From Spirodela intermedia (Eukaryota > Streptophyta > Magnoliopsida > Alismatales > Araceae), in the NCBI GenBank assembly GCA_902729315.2, contig CACVBZ020000045.1:1-64000 (forward strand): a DNA stretch of 64,000 nt. The letters run 5' to 3'. This document shows, piece after piece, positions 9,042 to 18,020 of this stretch. How positions within the stretch are numbered: position 1 is the stretch's first letter; each line of letters starts with the position of its first letter. Both the position numbers and the translations under genes were made by a program. The notes below the pieces were generated by a model. It saw only the letters and a program-made list of their open reading frames with translations, searched no databases and had not been told where the DNA came from.

Positions 9042-11797
9042 ATGATGAGTAGTTCACAGATTTCATCGGGTGACCTCCGTCGCCCAGATGAAAAATCGCC
9101 CGACGAATGCGAGCGAACAGGAGGCCGACACGTGGCAGTAACGGCCTCCTGTCTTCGCCTTCTCTCTCCGCCGGTTGATGTAACCGAGGAGACGGCCGTA
9201 ACCGAGGAGCTGAACGGTCGAACCACGGACGTCCGTGATTCGCCATCAGCTGGCGTCTTCCCGAGACCCGAATCGGAGGGGACAGCAGTTGACGCCGTCC
9301 ACTCGCTCTTCGGGAACGAGGCGACGGCAGGCGAAGAGGCCCCCTCTGATCCAACCATTGATCGTATGATCAATGGTCAGAATCAGCCGGCTATAAAGGC
9401 GTCAACAGCCGTTACCGAGGCACCGCCCTCGGACGGCCACGGCCATAACGCCGAACCAGATCCAACCGTTGATCTTGATATCAACGGAGGGGATCACGTG
9501 GCCATAAAGGCGCCGCAACTTTTTGCGATCGCCGATGCCTCGGCTGGGACGCTGGTGACGTCATCAACGTCAGACACGGTGGACGTAGCGCCACCTGAGG
9601 TCGCTTTAGCCCAGGTCATGCCGGCCCAGCCCAGCGAGGCTGCGCTGGCTCAGGACGTACAGGCACAGGCCCAGGTGGCCCAGGCCCAGGCCCAAGTGGC
9701 CTGGCCCAGGCCCAAGCCCAGGTGACCCAGGCCAAGCCTGAACAGCCGGCTCAGGCTGCACCGGTCCAATCTCTTGCCCAGGCAAGGGGCAAGAGCCTGC
9801 GGCCCAAAAAGAAGATAGGACGCCGACTTTTACGTCCCCCCTCGGCTACGTCCTCTAAGCCTACCTCGAGTCAACAAATCGAACCAACTAGGATCCCAAC
9901 ACTAGTTGAGACTCCTATATTGACCCCAAACGCATCCATTGGGCACACTATTACACCTAGTGGGCTAGACTCTACTGTGCCCCATAGGCCAAACCCGACT
10001 ATACCCACTAGACACCTATCATGGGCGCAACGAGTGTCTAACCCCTTTGTCCCCTCCACAGAGACTGTCACACCACAGGAACCGCTACGTCATGTACTAT
10101 TCCCAACCTATGATACCACTGTCCCAGTGCGAAGCTATAGCGATGATGATGGGAGGAGGACAATAGCTTTTACTTATGAGGAGGTCTCCCAGATGGCAGC
10201 CGCATTCCAATATACCTTAGTTGGTCGTTTCACTACGAAACGACCAACCATAGGTGACATAGAGAAGATTTACATGGCACCTGGAAATTTTCAGGGCCGA
10301 GTCTCCATCGGAGCTCGAGACTATCGTAGCATATACATCCGCTTTGAGCTAGAAGCGGATTATCGCCGAGCATGGAGCCGACCCACTTGGAGAATGGGGG
10401 AGTCTACCCTCCATACCCACAGATGGACACCACAAAATGACATAGGGCACCAAGCACATCAGTCTCATGTGGTTCCATTATGGGTGGGCTTCCCTGGCCT
10501 ACCTGCCCATTTATTTACGCCAAAGGCACTTGAGTCTTTGGCAAATGCGGTGGGAACATTCATATGCCTTGATCCAGGCGTAAAAATGTTCAACCGACCC
10601 GGATATGCACGAGTTTGTATAGAGGTGGACCTAATGGCTCCCCTCCAGAGGACTCTCGTTATACGTAGTGGAGATGATGAACTTTATCAGCCCATCATTT
10701 ATGAGAGACTACCGTATTTCTGCACACACTGTGCGATCTTGGGCCACACTGTCAGCACATGCCGTCAGAAGGCATGTACACCACAGACGACCACACGAGC
10801 CTTTCTAGTACCGATCTCATATGACGATTACCTCGTCGAAATGAGAAAGGATGCTCAGAGTGCTCGTCATCCTCAGAGGTCGATTGCCCCTATGGCGGCT
10901 CCACCTTCCTTACCTCGGAAGGCACAGGAGAAGCCTAGCTCACTGATTGAGACACAGCATACACGGCGAAAGCCGGCAGCTGGACGCCCTTCTTCCACCT
11001 ACACAGGGGGGAAGAAAGGAACACGAGAGGCTACACCTTCCCCTTTGAGCAAGGGAAAGCAACCCCTAACCTCAAACACCTTCGAGGTCTTAGGGGCTTT
11101 AGATGAGAGAGACTTTGAGGGACCTGCACAAAGGGGAACTAGGCCTTCCAAAGGGCTAGCATCCTCCACTACGAGGGACTCACCTAGTCCAACCCCCCAT
11201 ACTAGATCCCCCCGGGTTATCCGACCCCCCATACTCACCCACCCCACTCCACCCATTAGTGTCTCTCCACCACCCAGCTCCTCCCCGCCCATTCACTCGT
11301 CCCCACGTAGAAGGAGTCCTTCACCTCTTAGTCCCCACCGACCGAGGTCTACCCCTTTCTCTGAGGGTATAGGCTTGGGCCCTATCCATCCACCTCAAAT
11401 CCCCGTTGATGATCTATTAGGAGGGTCTACCCCCAGCATACTTCCTATTAGTACATCTTACATAGCCCCCCATTCTGATTCTTATACCCTCCCCCCCTCT
11501 CCCCTATTACAACCGTCAGATCAGTTTCCTATACTTGATCCACCACCCGCTGATTCTAGGGAGAGCCCCGATAGAGGACAGTGCTTAACGAATCGTCAAG
11601 CACCACACCCATCCTCCTCATCTAGTGCTCATGATACTACGGGCCACACGACTAGTACCCATGAGGATGGTAGCTCTGAGACTGACATTGAGACTACCTA
11701 CCCAGAGGAGGGATATCAGACGGAGGTTAGGACCACACGACTCACTAGACGCTCACCTTACTCCACGAGATCTAGGACTCGTGGGGCCACTCACTAG
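9042..11797 (+). pseudogene. LINE ORF1 protein (copy 2, frameshifted in heptad array)
   Basis: The same protein as ORF1 of copy 1, split by a net 16-nt loss inside the GC-rich heptad-repeat array near 9695-9720. The first part ends at TGA 9723-9725 after about 227 codons. The second part is open from about 9722 to 11797 and keeps the DUF4283-like domain, the CCHC knuckle and the Pro/Ser-rich tail. Loss of part of a short tandem repeat suggests slippage. Apart from this the two ORF1 copies differ by only a few substitutions. Confidence 0.9.
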
Positions 11798-11800
11798 ATC

Positions 11801-14800
11801 ATGATACCTAGCATCATATGGAATTGTCGAGGTATAGGCAACCTCGAAACCCAATTCTATATAGCTAGCCTTATCAGACAGTATCGACTAGGTATAGTAG
11901 GCCTCATTGAGCCTATGATATCATCAGATCGTATCCAACCCTTACTTAGGAGGTTAGGTATGGATCATTTTCACTCCAACCCCACGAATCATATTTGGAT
12001 CTTTTGGACTAGACCATACTCTATGGAGTTGCTAGTCGAGGGACCCCAGCATATCACTATGACGGCTCGAGATCTCACCCAAGAGTTCACCTTCTCGGTC
12101 ATCTATGCATCACATAGATCCGAAGAAAGAGAAACTCTTTGGGCGGACCTAGTTCAATACGTGAGGGACTACCCTACACTAGTTGAGTCTCCTTGGTACC
12201 TAGCAGGTGACTTCAACTGTGTCCGTAATACTAGTGAACGTCAAGGTGGGCGAATCCCTAGGGCCCGTAACATGGAGATGTTCAATGATTGTATTTTTCG
12301 ATTAGCTCTTATTGAGCCACCTACATCAGGCGAGGCATGGACGTGGAGCAACAATCGAGGGGACGCTTTGATTTATGAGCGTATCGATCGTTGTTTCATC
12401 AACAGCATCGCCATGATGCGACATCCCATATTAGTCACGATATTACCCCGTTATAGGTCAGATCACACCCCGATCCTCATACTCCCTAAACAGAGTATGA
12501 GCACCCACAGACCCCCCTTCAGATTTCAAACCATGTGGCTCCAACATGAAAACTTTCAGAGTTTCGTACGGAATCACTGGTACGGACAGATCTCAGATTC
12601 TCCTATGGAGAACCTTAGCTATAGGTTAAGGAATCTCAAACTCCACCTTAAATGGTGGAACCGACATATCTATGGGAATGTCCATACCCAAGTTGATGCA
12701 TTGCAAAAAGAGTTAGCAGAAGTTGAAAGACTACTGCAAGCTAGATATTCAGATGCTGCTTGGGAAAGGAGGAGTAGAGTGAGTGACCAGCTTGATGAGG
12801 TTGTGCGACGACAGGAGTTATTCTATCTCCAGAAATCACGCATCCAGTGGTTACAAGAGGGTGATAGAAACACTCGTTTCTTTCATGCCTCGGTCGCTCA
12901 TCGCTCACGTTCAGATTATACCTCTCTTTTAGAGACATATGATCATGACCTTTCCCGCATGCAGGAGGCAGGGGTTGAGTACTTTCGTACTCTCTTAACC
13001 TCTCAGCCGATTGAGATTTCTGATGATATGCTCACTTCGATCCCGTCATTGGTCACTCACCGTGAGAACTCTCTCATAACAGCCATACCCACGGGAGAAG
13101 AGATCAAGGAAGTAGTTTTCTCTATGAGCAGACATCGTGCACCCGGGCCAGATGGTTTCCCAGCTGATTTTTACATTTCATGTTGGGATATCGTTGGCAC
13201 TGATCTCATCCAGGCCATCAAGGAAATCTTTCGTCGTAAACTCTTTACACGAAGTTGGAAGGCCACCTTCCTTGCACTTATACCGAAGGTGACTACCCCA
13301 ACCTCATTTAGAGACTTTCGACCTATCAGTTTGTGTAACGTGTGTTATAAAGTTGTATCTAAGATCGTTACACGTAGATTGAGTAGTTTCCTTGATAGAC
13401 TTATATCTCCAGAACAATGCGGATTTGTCAAGGGACGGTACATTCACGATAACATCATGCTAGTACATGAACTAGCACAGTCCCTTGGCCATGATTGTCG
13501 AGGCTCTAACATCATCATCAAATTAGACATGGAGAAGGCCTTTGATAGGATAGAGTGGAGTTTCCTCATTAAGGTTCTTAGATGCTTTGGGTTCACCGAC
13601 GACTTCATTGACTTAGTCGATGCATGTGTTAGGGAGAATCATTTCTCTTTATTAGTGAACGGTAGCTCCACACCATTCTTCACGGCCACGAGAGGTCTAC
13701 GACAGGGCGATCCACTATCACCCACCCTCTTCATCTTAGTTGAAGAAGTCCTCAGTCGATCCCTCACCCGAGCGATCAATCAAGGACTTATCCGACCATA
13801 CTACTCGAAGAGGGGTTGCCCGATCATCTCACACTCCCTCTTTGCTGATGATGCGATACTCTTCCTCAATGGAGGTGAGACATCCATTAGAGGGCTCATG
13901 AGTATTATCTCGAGGTATGAGCGAGCTGCAGGTCAACTCGTAAATGCCTCGAAGAGTAGCTTCATAGTAGCCCCTTCTACTCCCATAGGGACCATACGAC
14001 GCATCCAGGGCCTAACAGGGTTCTCTCGTGGACACTTACCTTTTGACTATCTAGGATGTCCTATCTTCCTCGGCCGTAGGCGCATACACTATTTTGACGC
14101 CCTAGTGGGCAAGTTAAGGAAGAAACTAGCAGGATGGAAGTTACAACTTCTATCCCCTGGAGGACGGATCCAGTTGATACGCCATGTCCTCATGAGCATA
14201 CCATTACACCTTTTGGCAGTCCATGAGGTACCAGACACCGTCTTACAGACTATTAGACGGATATGTACGTCCTTCCTTTGGGATGGACAACTTGAGGGAC
14301 CTCGTCGTCAACGCCGAGTTTCTTGGGAGAAAGCATGTCGACCTACGGATGAGGGTGGCCTAGGTATTAGGCGCCCTCAAGATGTACTTAACATGCTTCA
14401 AAAGAAACTCATTTGGAGGATGAGGACCACACCATCGGTGCTAGGTACTTTTGTGTCAGCCAAATATGGTGAGTGGGCTCGACAGCCGGCTGACATCAAA
14501 GGAGTCAAACGATGGGCAGACTGGCAGCGACATTGGTTGGAGATGGTGCCTCTTATTCGTTGGCGAGTGGGGCGAGGCGAGATCAGTGCCTGGTACGACA
14601 CTTGGCTAGAGGACACACCATTGGCCTGTTTTACCACTTTCACATCTTCTTGGCCTCGCTTGACGGTAGCCCAGCTTCTCCAAGGAGACACTCGTCTACT
14701 TATTGAGAGGCATGGACTACCGTCGGACTTGTTACCAGCCATCACCATGACTGAGATGAGTTTTACTGAGGACCAACCCATCTGGACACTTACCATAGAT

Positions 14801-15997
14801 GGCAGTTTCTCTTGTAGCTCCTCTTGGGAGCACTTTAGAAACCGCTCCCCAAAGACATTTTGGGGAAATCTCATATGGCATCCGGCCATCACACCTCGTG
14901 TTTCGTTCTTCTTGTGGAAGTTCATGCACCGAGGACTACCCACCGACGATCGAGTGATTGTCACCGATCAGGAGGTGGAAAGGAAATGTCATTGTTGCTC
15001 CATCACGACAGACGAAAGTATGGAACATTTATTTTTCCATAGTGATATCGCTGTCGAGTGTTGGCGTCAACTTCTAGCGAATTGGCTTCCAATGCTCTCG
15101 TACAGACCTACGAGACCACCACTAGAGGTCTTTAGGAGAGTCTTTGACTCACCGACGAGTGTCAAGGTTTGTCCTTTCATCCGTATCTCCATAGCATATA
15201 TGTTATGGGAAATATGGAAGGGACGTAACTCATCTCGATATGCAGGCCAAGTGATGCGTGCCACAGAGATTATGAGGCACGTAACACAATGGCTTCGGAG
15301 TACTCATTCCTTAGTGCCAAATAAAACGAAACGCTCGCGTTCTGTTTGTGAGGCTTTTGGGCTTTGGGGACTCCATATCATACCTACACAGACCTGGACT
15401 ACTGTCCGATCTGTTAGATGGACACCACCGAGGGCTGGACAGTGGAAACTCAACGTCGACGGAGCATCTCAAGGCAACCCAGGATCATCTGGAGGAGGCG
15501 GTATCTTACGCGATAGTACAGGATGCATTCTCTTTGCCTTTTCGAACTTTTATAATATACAAACTAATACTGTGGCAGAGGCTATGGCAATACGGGATGG
15601 TTTGTTTCTTTGTGAGGAGCAAAATATTACTAACATTGTCTTAGAATCTGATTCCAAAGTGTTAGTGGACATGTTACGTGCAGACTCTTGTCCTCATTGG
15701 AGGCTCAAGAATATCTGGGCAGACATCATGCGATGTCGAGGACGCATCACAACTATTACGCATCAATTCCGAGAAGGGAATCAGACAGCTGACGCCCTTG
15801 CTGCGCATGGAGTCAGATCGCGTCGGAGGACAGTCTTCTCTTTTTGGCAGGACATGCCCCTGGAAGCCCGAGGTGCTCATAGACTTGAGCGACTCGGCAT
15901 ACCCTCTTTACGCATACACCGCACTCCACTACCGGCCTCTCCACGACAGTGGCGTATTGCTTGGAGGAGATCAGGGGTGGTTACTATTGGCCGCTGA
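11801..15997 (+). CDS. LINE ORF2 polyprotein: APE endonuclease, RT, zinc-binding, RNase H (intact)
   Basis: A 1398-residue protein that would nick target DNA and copy element RNA from the nick or end. The APE-type endonuclease covers about 1-225, with Asn8, Glu37, GDFN (Asp137, Asn139), RIDR (194-197) and SDH (220-222). The reverse transcriptase covers about 430-760, with Asp576 in KLDMEKAFD and FADD (Asp683, Asp684). A zf-RVT-like region lies at about 1005-1090, with Cys1063, Cys1066, His1076 and His1080. Type I RNase H covers about 1213-1340, with Asp1220, Glu1260, Asp1284 and Asp1331. A C-terminal RNase H is known only in some plant L1 lineages. The ATG lies three bases after the ORF1 stop and in the same frame, suggesting reinitiation or stop readthrough. 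No visible catalytic residue is missing. Confidence 0.93.
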   Translation: MIPSIIWNCRGIGNLETQFYIASLIRQYRLGIVGLIEPMISSDRIQPLLRRLGMDHFHSNPTNHIWIFWTRPYSMELLVEGPQHITMTARDLTQEFTFSVIYASHRSEERETLWADLVQYVRDYPTLVESPWYLAGDFNCVRNTSERQGGRIPRARNMEMFNDCIFRLALIEPPTSGEAWTWSNNRGDALIYERIDRCFINSIAMMRHPILVTILPRYRSDHTPILILPKQSMSTHRPPFRFQTMWLQHENFQSFVRNHWYGQISDSPMENLSYRLRNLKLHLKWWNRHIYGNVHTQVDALQKELAEVERLLQARYSDAAWERRSRVSDQLDEVVRRQELFYLQKSRIQWLQEGDRNTRFFHASVAHRSRSDYTSLLETYDHDLSRMQEAGVEYFRTLLTSQPIEISDDMLTSIPSLVTHRENSLITAIPTGEEIKEVVFSMSRHRAPGPDGFPADFYISCWDIVGTDLIQAIKEIFRRKLFTRSWKATFLALIPKVTTPTSFRDFRPISLCNVCYKVVSKIVTRRLSSFLDRLISPEQCGFVKGRYIHDNIMLVHELAQSLGHDCRGSNIIIKLDMEKAFDRIEWSFLIKVLRCFGFTDDFIDLVDACVRENHFSLLVNGSSTPFFTATRGLRQGDPLSPTLFILVEEVLSRSLTRAINQGLIRPYYSKRGCPIISHSLFADDAILFLNGGETSIRGLMSIISRYERAAGQLVNASKSSFIVAPSTPIGTIRRIQGLTGFSRGHLPFDYLGCPIFLGRRRIHYFDALVGKLRKKLAGWKLQLLSPGGRIQLIRHVLMSIPLHLLAVHEVPDTVLQTIRRICTSFLWDGQLEGPRRQRRVSWEKACRPTDEGGLGIRRPQDVLNMLQKKLIWRMRTTPSVLGTFVSAKYGEWARQPADIKGVKRWADWQRHWLEMVPLIRWRVGRGEISAWYDTWLEDTPLACFTTFTSSWPRLTVAQLLQGDTRLLIERHGLPSDLLPAITMTEMSFTEDQPIWTLTIDGSFSCSSSWEHFRNRSPKTFWGNLIWHPAITPRVSFFLWKFMHRGLPTDDRVIVTDQEVERKCHCCSITTDESMEHLFFHSDIAVECWRQLLANWLPMLSYRPTRPPLEVFRRVFDSPTSVKVCPFIRISIAYMLWEIWKGRNSSRYAGQVMRATEIMRHVTQWLRSTHSLVPNKTKRSRSVCEAFGLWGLHIIPTQTWTTVRSVRWTPPRAGQWKLNVDGASQGNPGSSGGGGILRDSTGCILFAFSNFYNIQTNTVAEAMAIRDGLFLCEEQNITNIVLESDSKVLVDMLRADSCPHWRLKNIWADIMRCRGRITTITHQFREGNQTADALAAHGVRSRRRTVFSFWQDMPLEARGAHRLERLGIPSLRIHRTPLPASPRQWRIAWRRSGVVTIGR

Positions 15998-17175
15998 AGA
16001 CCACAATGGAGATACAGCACAACACGGACAACAAGGCACATCGTAATCCACTCGGGTACATTACTTCCAATCATTACTCTCCTCATAATCACATCACATC
16101 TACTATCTATCATGCTCAAGTAGTGAGGACATAGAACTATCAGCATATGTTGGCATCGGCCCACTTTTGAACTATAGGTCTATAGCACATCAGACCTGCC
16201 AAACTAGTTGTGAATCGGCAACCTAGCACCTCTCTCAAGATCTTATTAGTACCATCAGCCAGCTTGAACCCATGAGAAGGTAAAGATCTATATCCATAGG
16301 ATTGACCCTCTCTCCTCTCTCTCTCTCTCGATTCTCTATTTCTTTCTCCCTCCCTTTCTCTCTCTAGGAAAAAAAAAAAAAAAAAAAAAAAAAGACAGCC
16401 TACTTCTTTTCCCGGAATCACTAGCCCATCATAGACAATTAGTGGAGGGTGAGGGAAAGGGCCCTAAAACCAAAAAACAAAAAAAAAAAAAAAAAAAAAA
16501 GGGGCAACCTTTTTCCCTTCCCTTAATCACTAGCCTAATGTACACCAAATAATGGGCATTAGTGGAGGGTAAAAGAAGAGGCCCTCAAGGAGAGAGAAAG
16601 AAGAGAGAGAGAATAAGAGAAAAGAAAAGAGTTAGAACCAGAGACCAAGTCATTCCTCGTGGGGTGAAAGGTCCCTTACCTACTTAGAGGAAGTACGGCA
16701 ACTGATGATACTAACAAGATCTTGGCCAGAGGGATTAGGCGCGTGCAACACTAGCAAGGCAAGTTCATATTTGGGCTTATTGTCATGCTTCAGCATAGTT
16801 CTATCCTCCTCACTGCCCTAATCACTCTTTTCTCACCACTTTATATCAATTTATTTATCTCTTAGAATCACTTACTGCAGCAAACTCTTGTCTTGCAGGA
16901 ACATTGCATGGCGCACAACATGGAGCTCTCGTCCTACTCCTGTTGAGCAGATCTTCCAACTTTCATGAACTCAAAGTTCAACCCAATGCAAATCAATCAC
17001 CTTCCTCAAACATGATGAACGCCTTAGAGCCTATCTCCAGTATCATCACATCCCCTCTTCAAAAAGAGGTCTTTCATTCTTCATGTCATCCTCGCCCCTT
17101 GTGCGAATGAGATCCCACTTATGTAACCTCGGAATGAGGTCAAACTTTTATCACTCAATCAAATTTCTTCTTCTT
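15998..17175 (+). other. 3' non-coding region of LINE copy 2
   Basis: Equivalent to 7221-8436 of copy 1. It contains the same CT-rich stretch, the same pair of A-tract blocks (A tracts about 16369-16393 and 16470-16500) and the same pyrimidine-rich end before the tail. A-tract lengths differ between copies. There is no sign of a third ORF on either strand. Confidence 0.7.
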
Positions 17176-17196
17176 AAAAAAAAAAAAAAAAAAAAA

Positions 17197-17210
17197 CCCT
17201 AAACCCTAAA
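17197..17210 (+). repeat. Telomere repeat block T2, two CCCTAAA
   Basis: Two perfect CCCTAAA units, then a C run (17211-17216), stand between the A tail of LINE copy 2 and the 5S-headed retroposon. Confidence 0.93.
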
Positions 17211-17516
17211 CCCCCCTAAGTGGGAGAGTTGCCACCGGATCCCATAAGAACTCCGGAGTTAAGCGTGCTCGGGTGGGAGCAGTCACCGGATGGGTGACCT
17301 CCCTGGGAAGTCCCAAGGTACGTGTGCATGCGTTGCGAGACGCTTGCTGTGCATGTGCTGAAAGGCACCGCTGAGTTTCGAAGAACGTGCCAAGAGGCAC
17401 CCCTGCCACCATTGTGCATTATGGTGGAATGCAATGGTGCACACTAGTGATTCTACTAGTGACAATGGTGCATTATCCCATAAGATAGTTATCCCAAAAA
17501 AAAAAAAAAAAAAAAA
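17211..17516 (+). mobile_element. Short retroposon with 5S-rRNA-like head and poly(A) tail
   Basis: About 285 bp plus a 21-nt A tail (17496-17516), lying between two telomere blocks. Positions 17232-17314 match the central and 3' parts of plant 5S rRNA, including CACCGGATCCCAT, AAGTTAAGCGTGC-like and GGATGGGTGACC segments. The first 24 or so nucleotides of 5S are replaced and the 3' end diverges. The remaining 180 bp is unrelated sequence rich in CAATGGTGCA-type motifs. A Pol III head, an anonymous body and an A tail is the layout of a SINE; 5S-derived SINEs (SINE3) are known in fish. The Cassandra TRIM family also carries 5S sequence, but no LTR pair is visible here. It was probably mobilised by the LINE machinery, although its 3' end does not resemble the LINE 3' end. 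Confidence 0.75.
17256..17313 (+). promoter_or_regulatory. 5S-type internal Pol III promoter (A box, IE, C box)
   Basis: An A-box-like segment lies at about 17256-17273 (GAGTTAAGCGTGCTCGGG). An intermediate element and C-box-like segment lie at about 17288-17313 (GGATGGGTGACC, then CTGGGAAGTC). The spacing is close to that of plant 5S genes, with one extra base in the C-box region. Whether it is active cannot be told. Confidence 0.6.
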
Positions 17517-17554
17517 CCCTAAACCCTAAACTACTAGTGACAATGGTGCATTAT
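17453..17554 (+). repeat. 24-bp direct repeat flanking the A tail and T3
   Basis: The sequence beginning CTACTAGTGACAATGGTG occurs at 17453-17476 inside the 5S-headed element. It occurs again at 17531-17554, directly after telomere block T3. The two copies are identical over 24 bp and then diverge. The inner copy may be the start of a 5'-truncated relative of the same retroposon body. Confidence 0.85.
17517..17530 (+). repeat. Telomere repeat block T3, two CCCTAAA
   Basis: Two perfect CCCTAAA units follow the A tail of the 5S-headed retroposon. Beyond this block no further telomere repeats were seen, so it marks the inner edge of the telomeric series. Confidence 0.93.
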
Positions 17555-17813
17555 TCACACATTCTAGTGGCTTTTCCACAATTTCTCACAATTAATGACA
17601 TGTGTCAGCCATTAGTTTTTTTATTTATTTGACGCACCATTGTATTTGATGAGGTGGCACCATGATTATTTTATTCAAGCTACAATTACGTGGAATGCAA
17701 GAAGAGTGGACAAATGTATTATGCGGAATGCGAGAATATGAGGTATCGCATGTGAACAAAAGGCAAGAAAACGTGGACTACTAGTTGATGATTGTTGTGA
17801 CTCTTATTTCAGT

Positions 17814-18020
17814 GGTTAAGGACGTCTTGTCACTATAAGCGACAATTAAAGACATCTCTTCTCCTTAATCATCAACTTTCGGTGGTTAACAATGTCTTGT
17901 CACCGTAAGCAGCGATTAAAGATGCCTCTTCCCCTAAAACATCAGCTTTCAGTGATTAGGAACATCTTGTCATTGTAAGCAGCAGTTAAAGACATCTCTT
18001 CTCAACCATCACCTTTCGGT
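17814..18020 (+). repeat. 70-bp tandem repeat, three diverged copies
   Basis: Units start at about 17814, 17884 and 17954, with a final edge near 18021. Each carries the order GGTTA, CTTGTCA, TAAGC, TTAAAGA, CTCTTC and CTTTC near the end. No coding potential is seen. Confidence 0.75.

Larger units (their letters stand above)
8498..17196 (+). mobile_element. Full-length L1-type LINE, copy 2, between telomere repeats
   Basis: Second complete copy, in the same orientation as copy 1. It has a longer 5' leader (8498-9041), a frameshifted ORF1 (9042-11797), an intact ORF2 (11801-15997), a 3' region and a 21-nt A tail (17176-17196) that runs into two CCCTAAA units. Its ORF2 product is full length and has all visible catalytic residues, so this copy could supply endonuclease, RT and RNase H in trans. 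Its own ORF1 would have to come from another copy. Confidence 0.93.

Noticed and set aside
1-17196. Homologue of Drosophila HeT-A or TART
   Set aside because: Only the arrangement is alike. ORF2 domain order and motifs are those of plant L1 elements.
17232-17314. Functional 5S rRNA gene
   Set aside because: The first 24 or so nucleotides and the 3' end do not match 5S, it is a single copy and it has an A tail; it is a retroposed derivative.
17211-17516. Cassandra TRIM element
   Set aside because: No LTR pair, primer site or polypurine tract is seen, and it ends in poly(A). Kept only as a question for genome-wide comparison.
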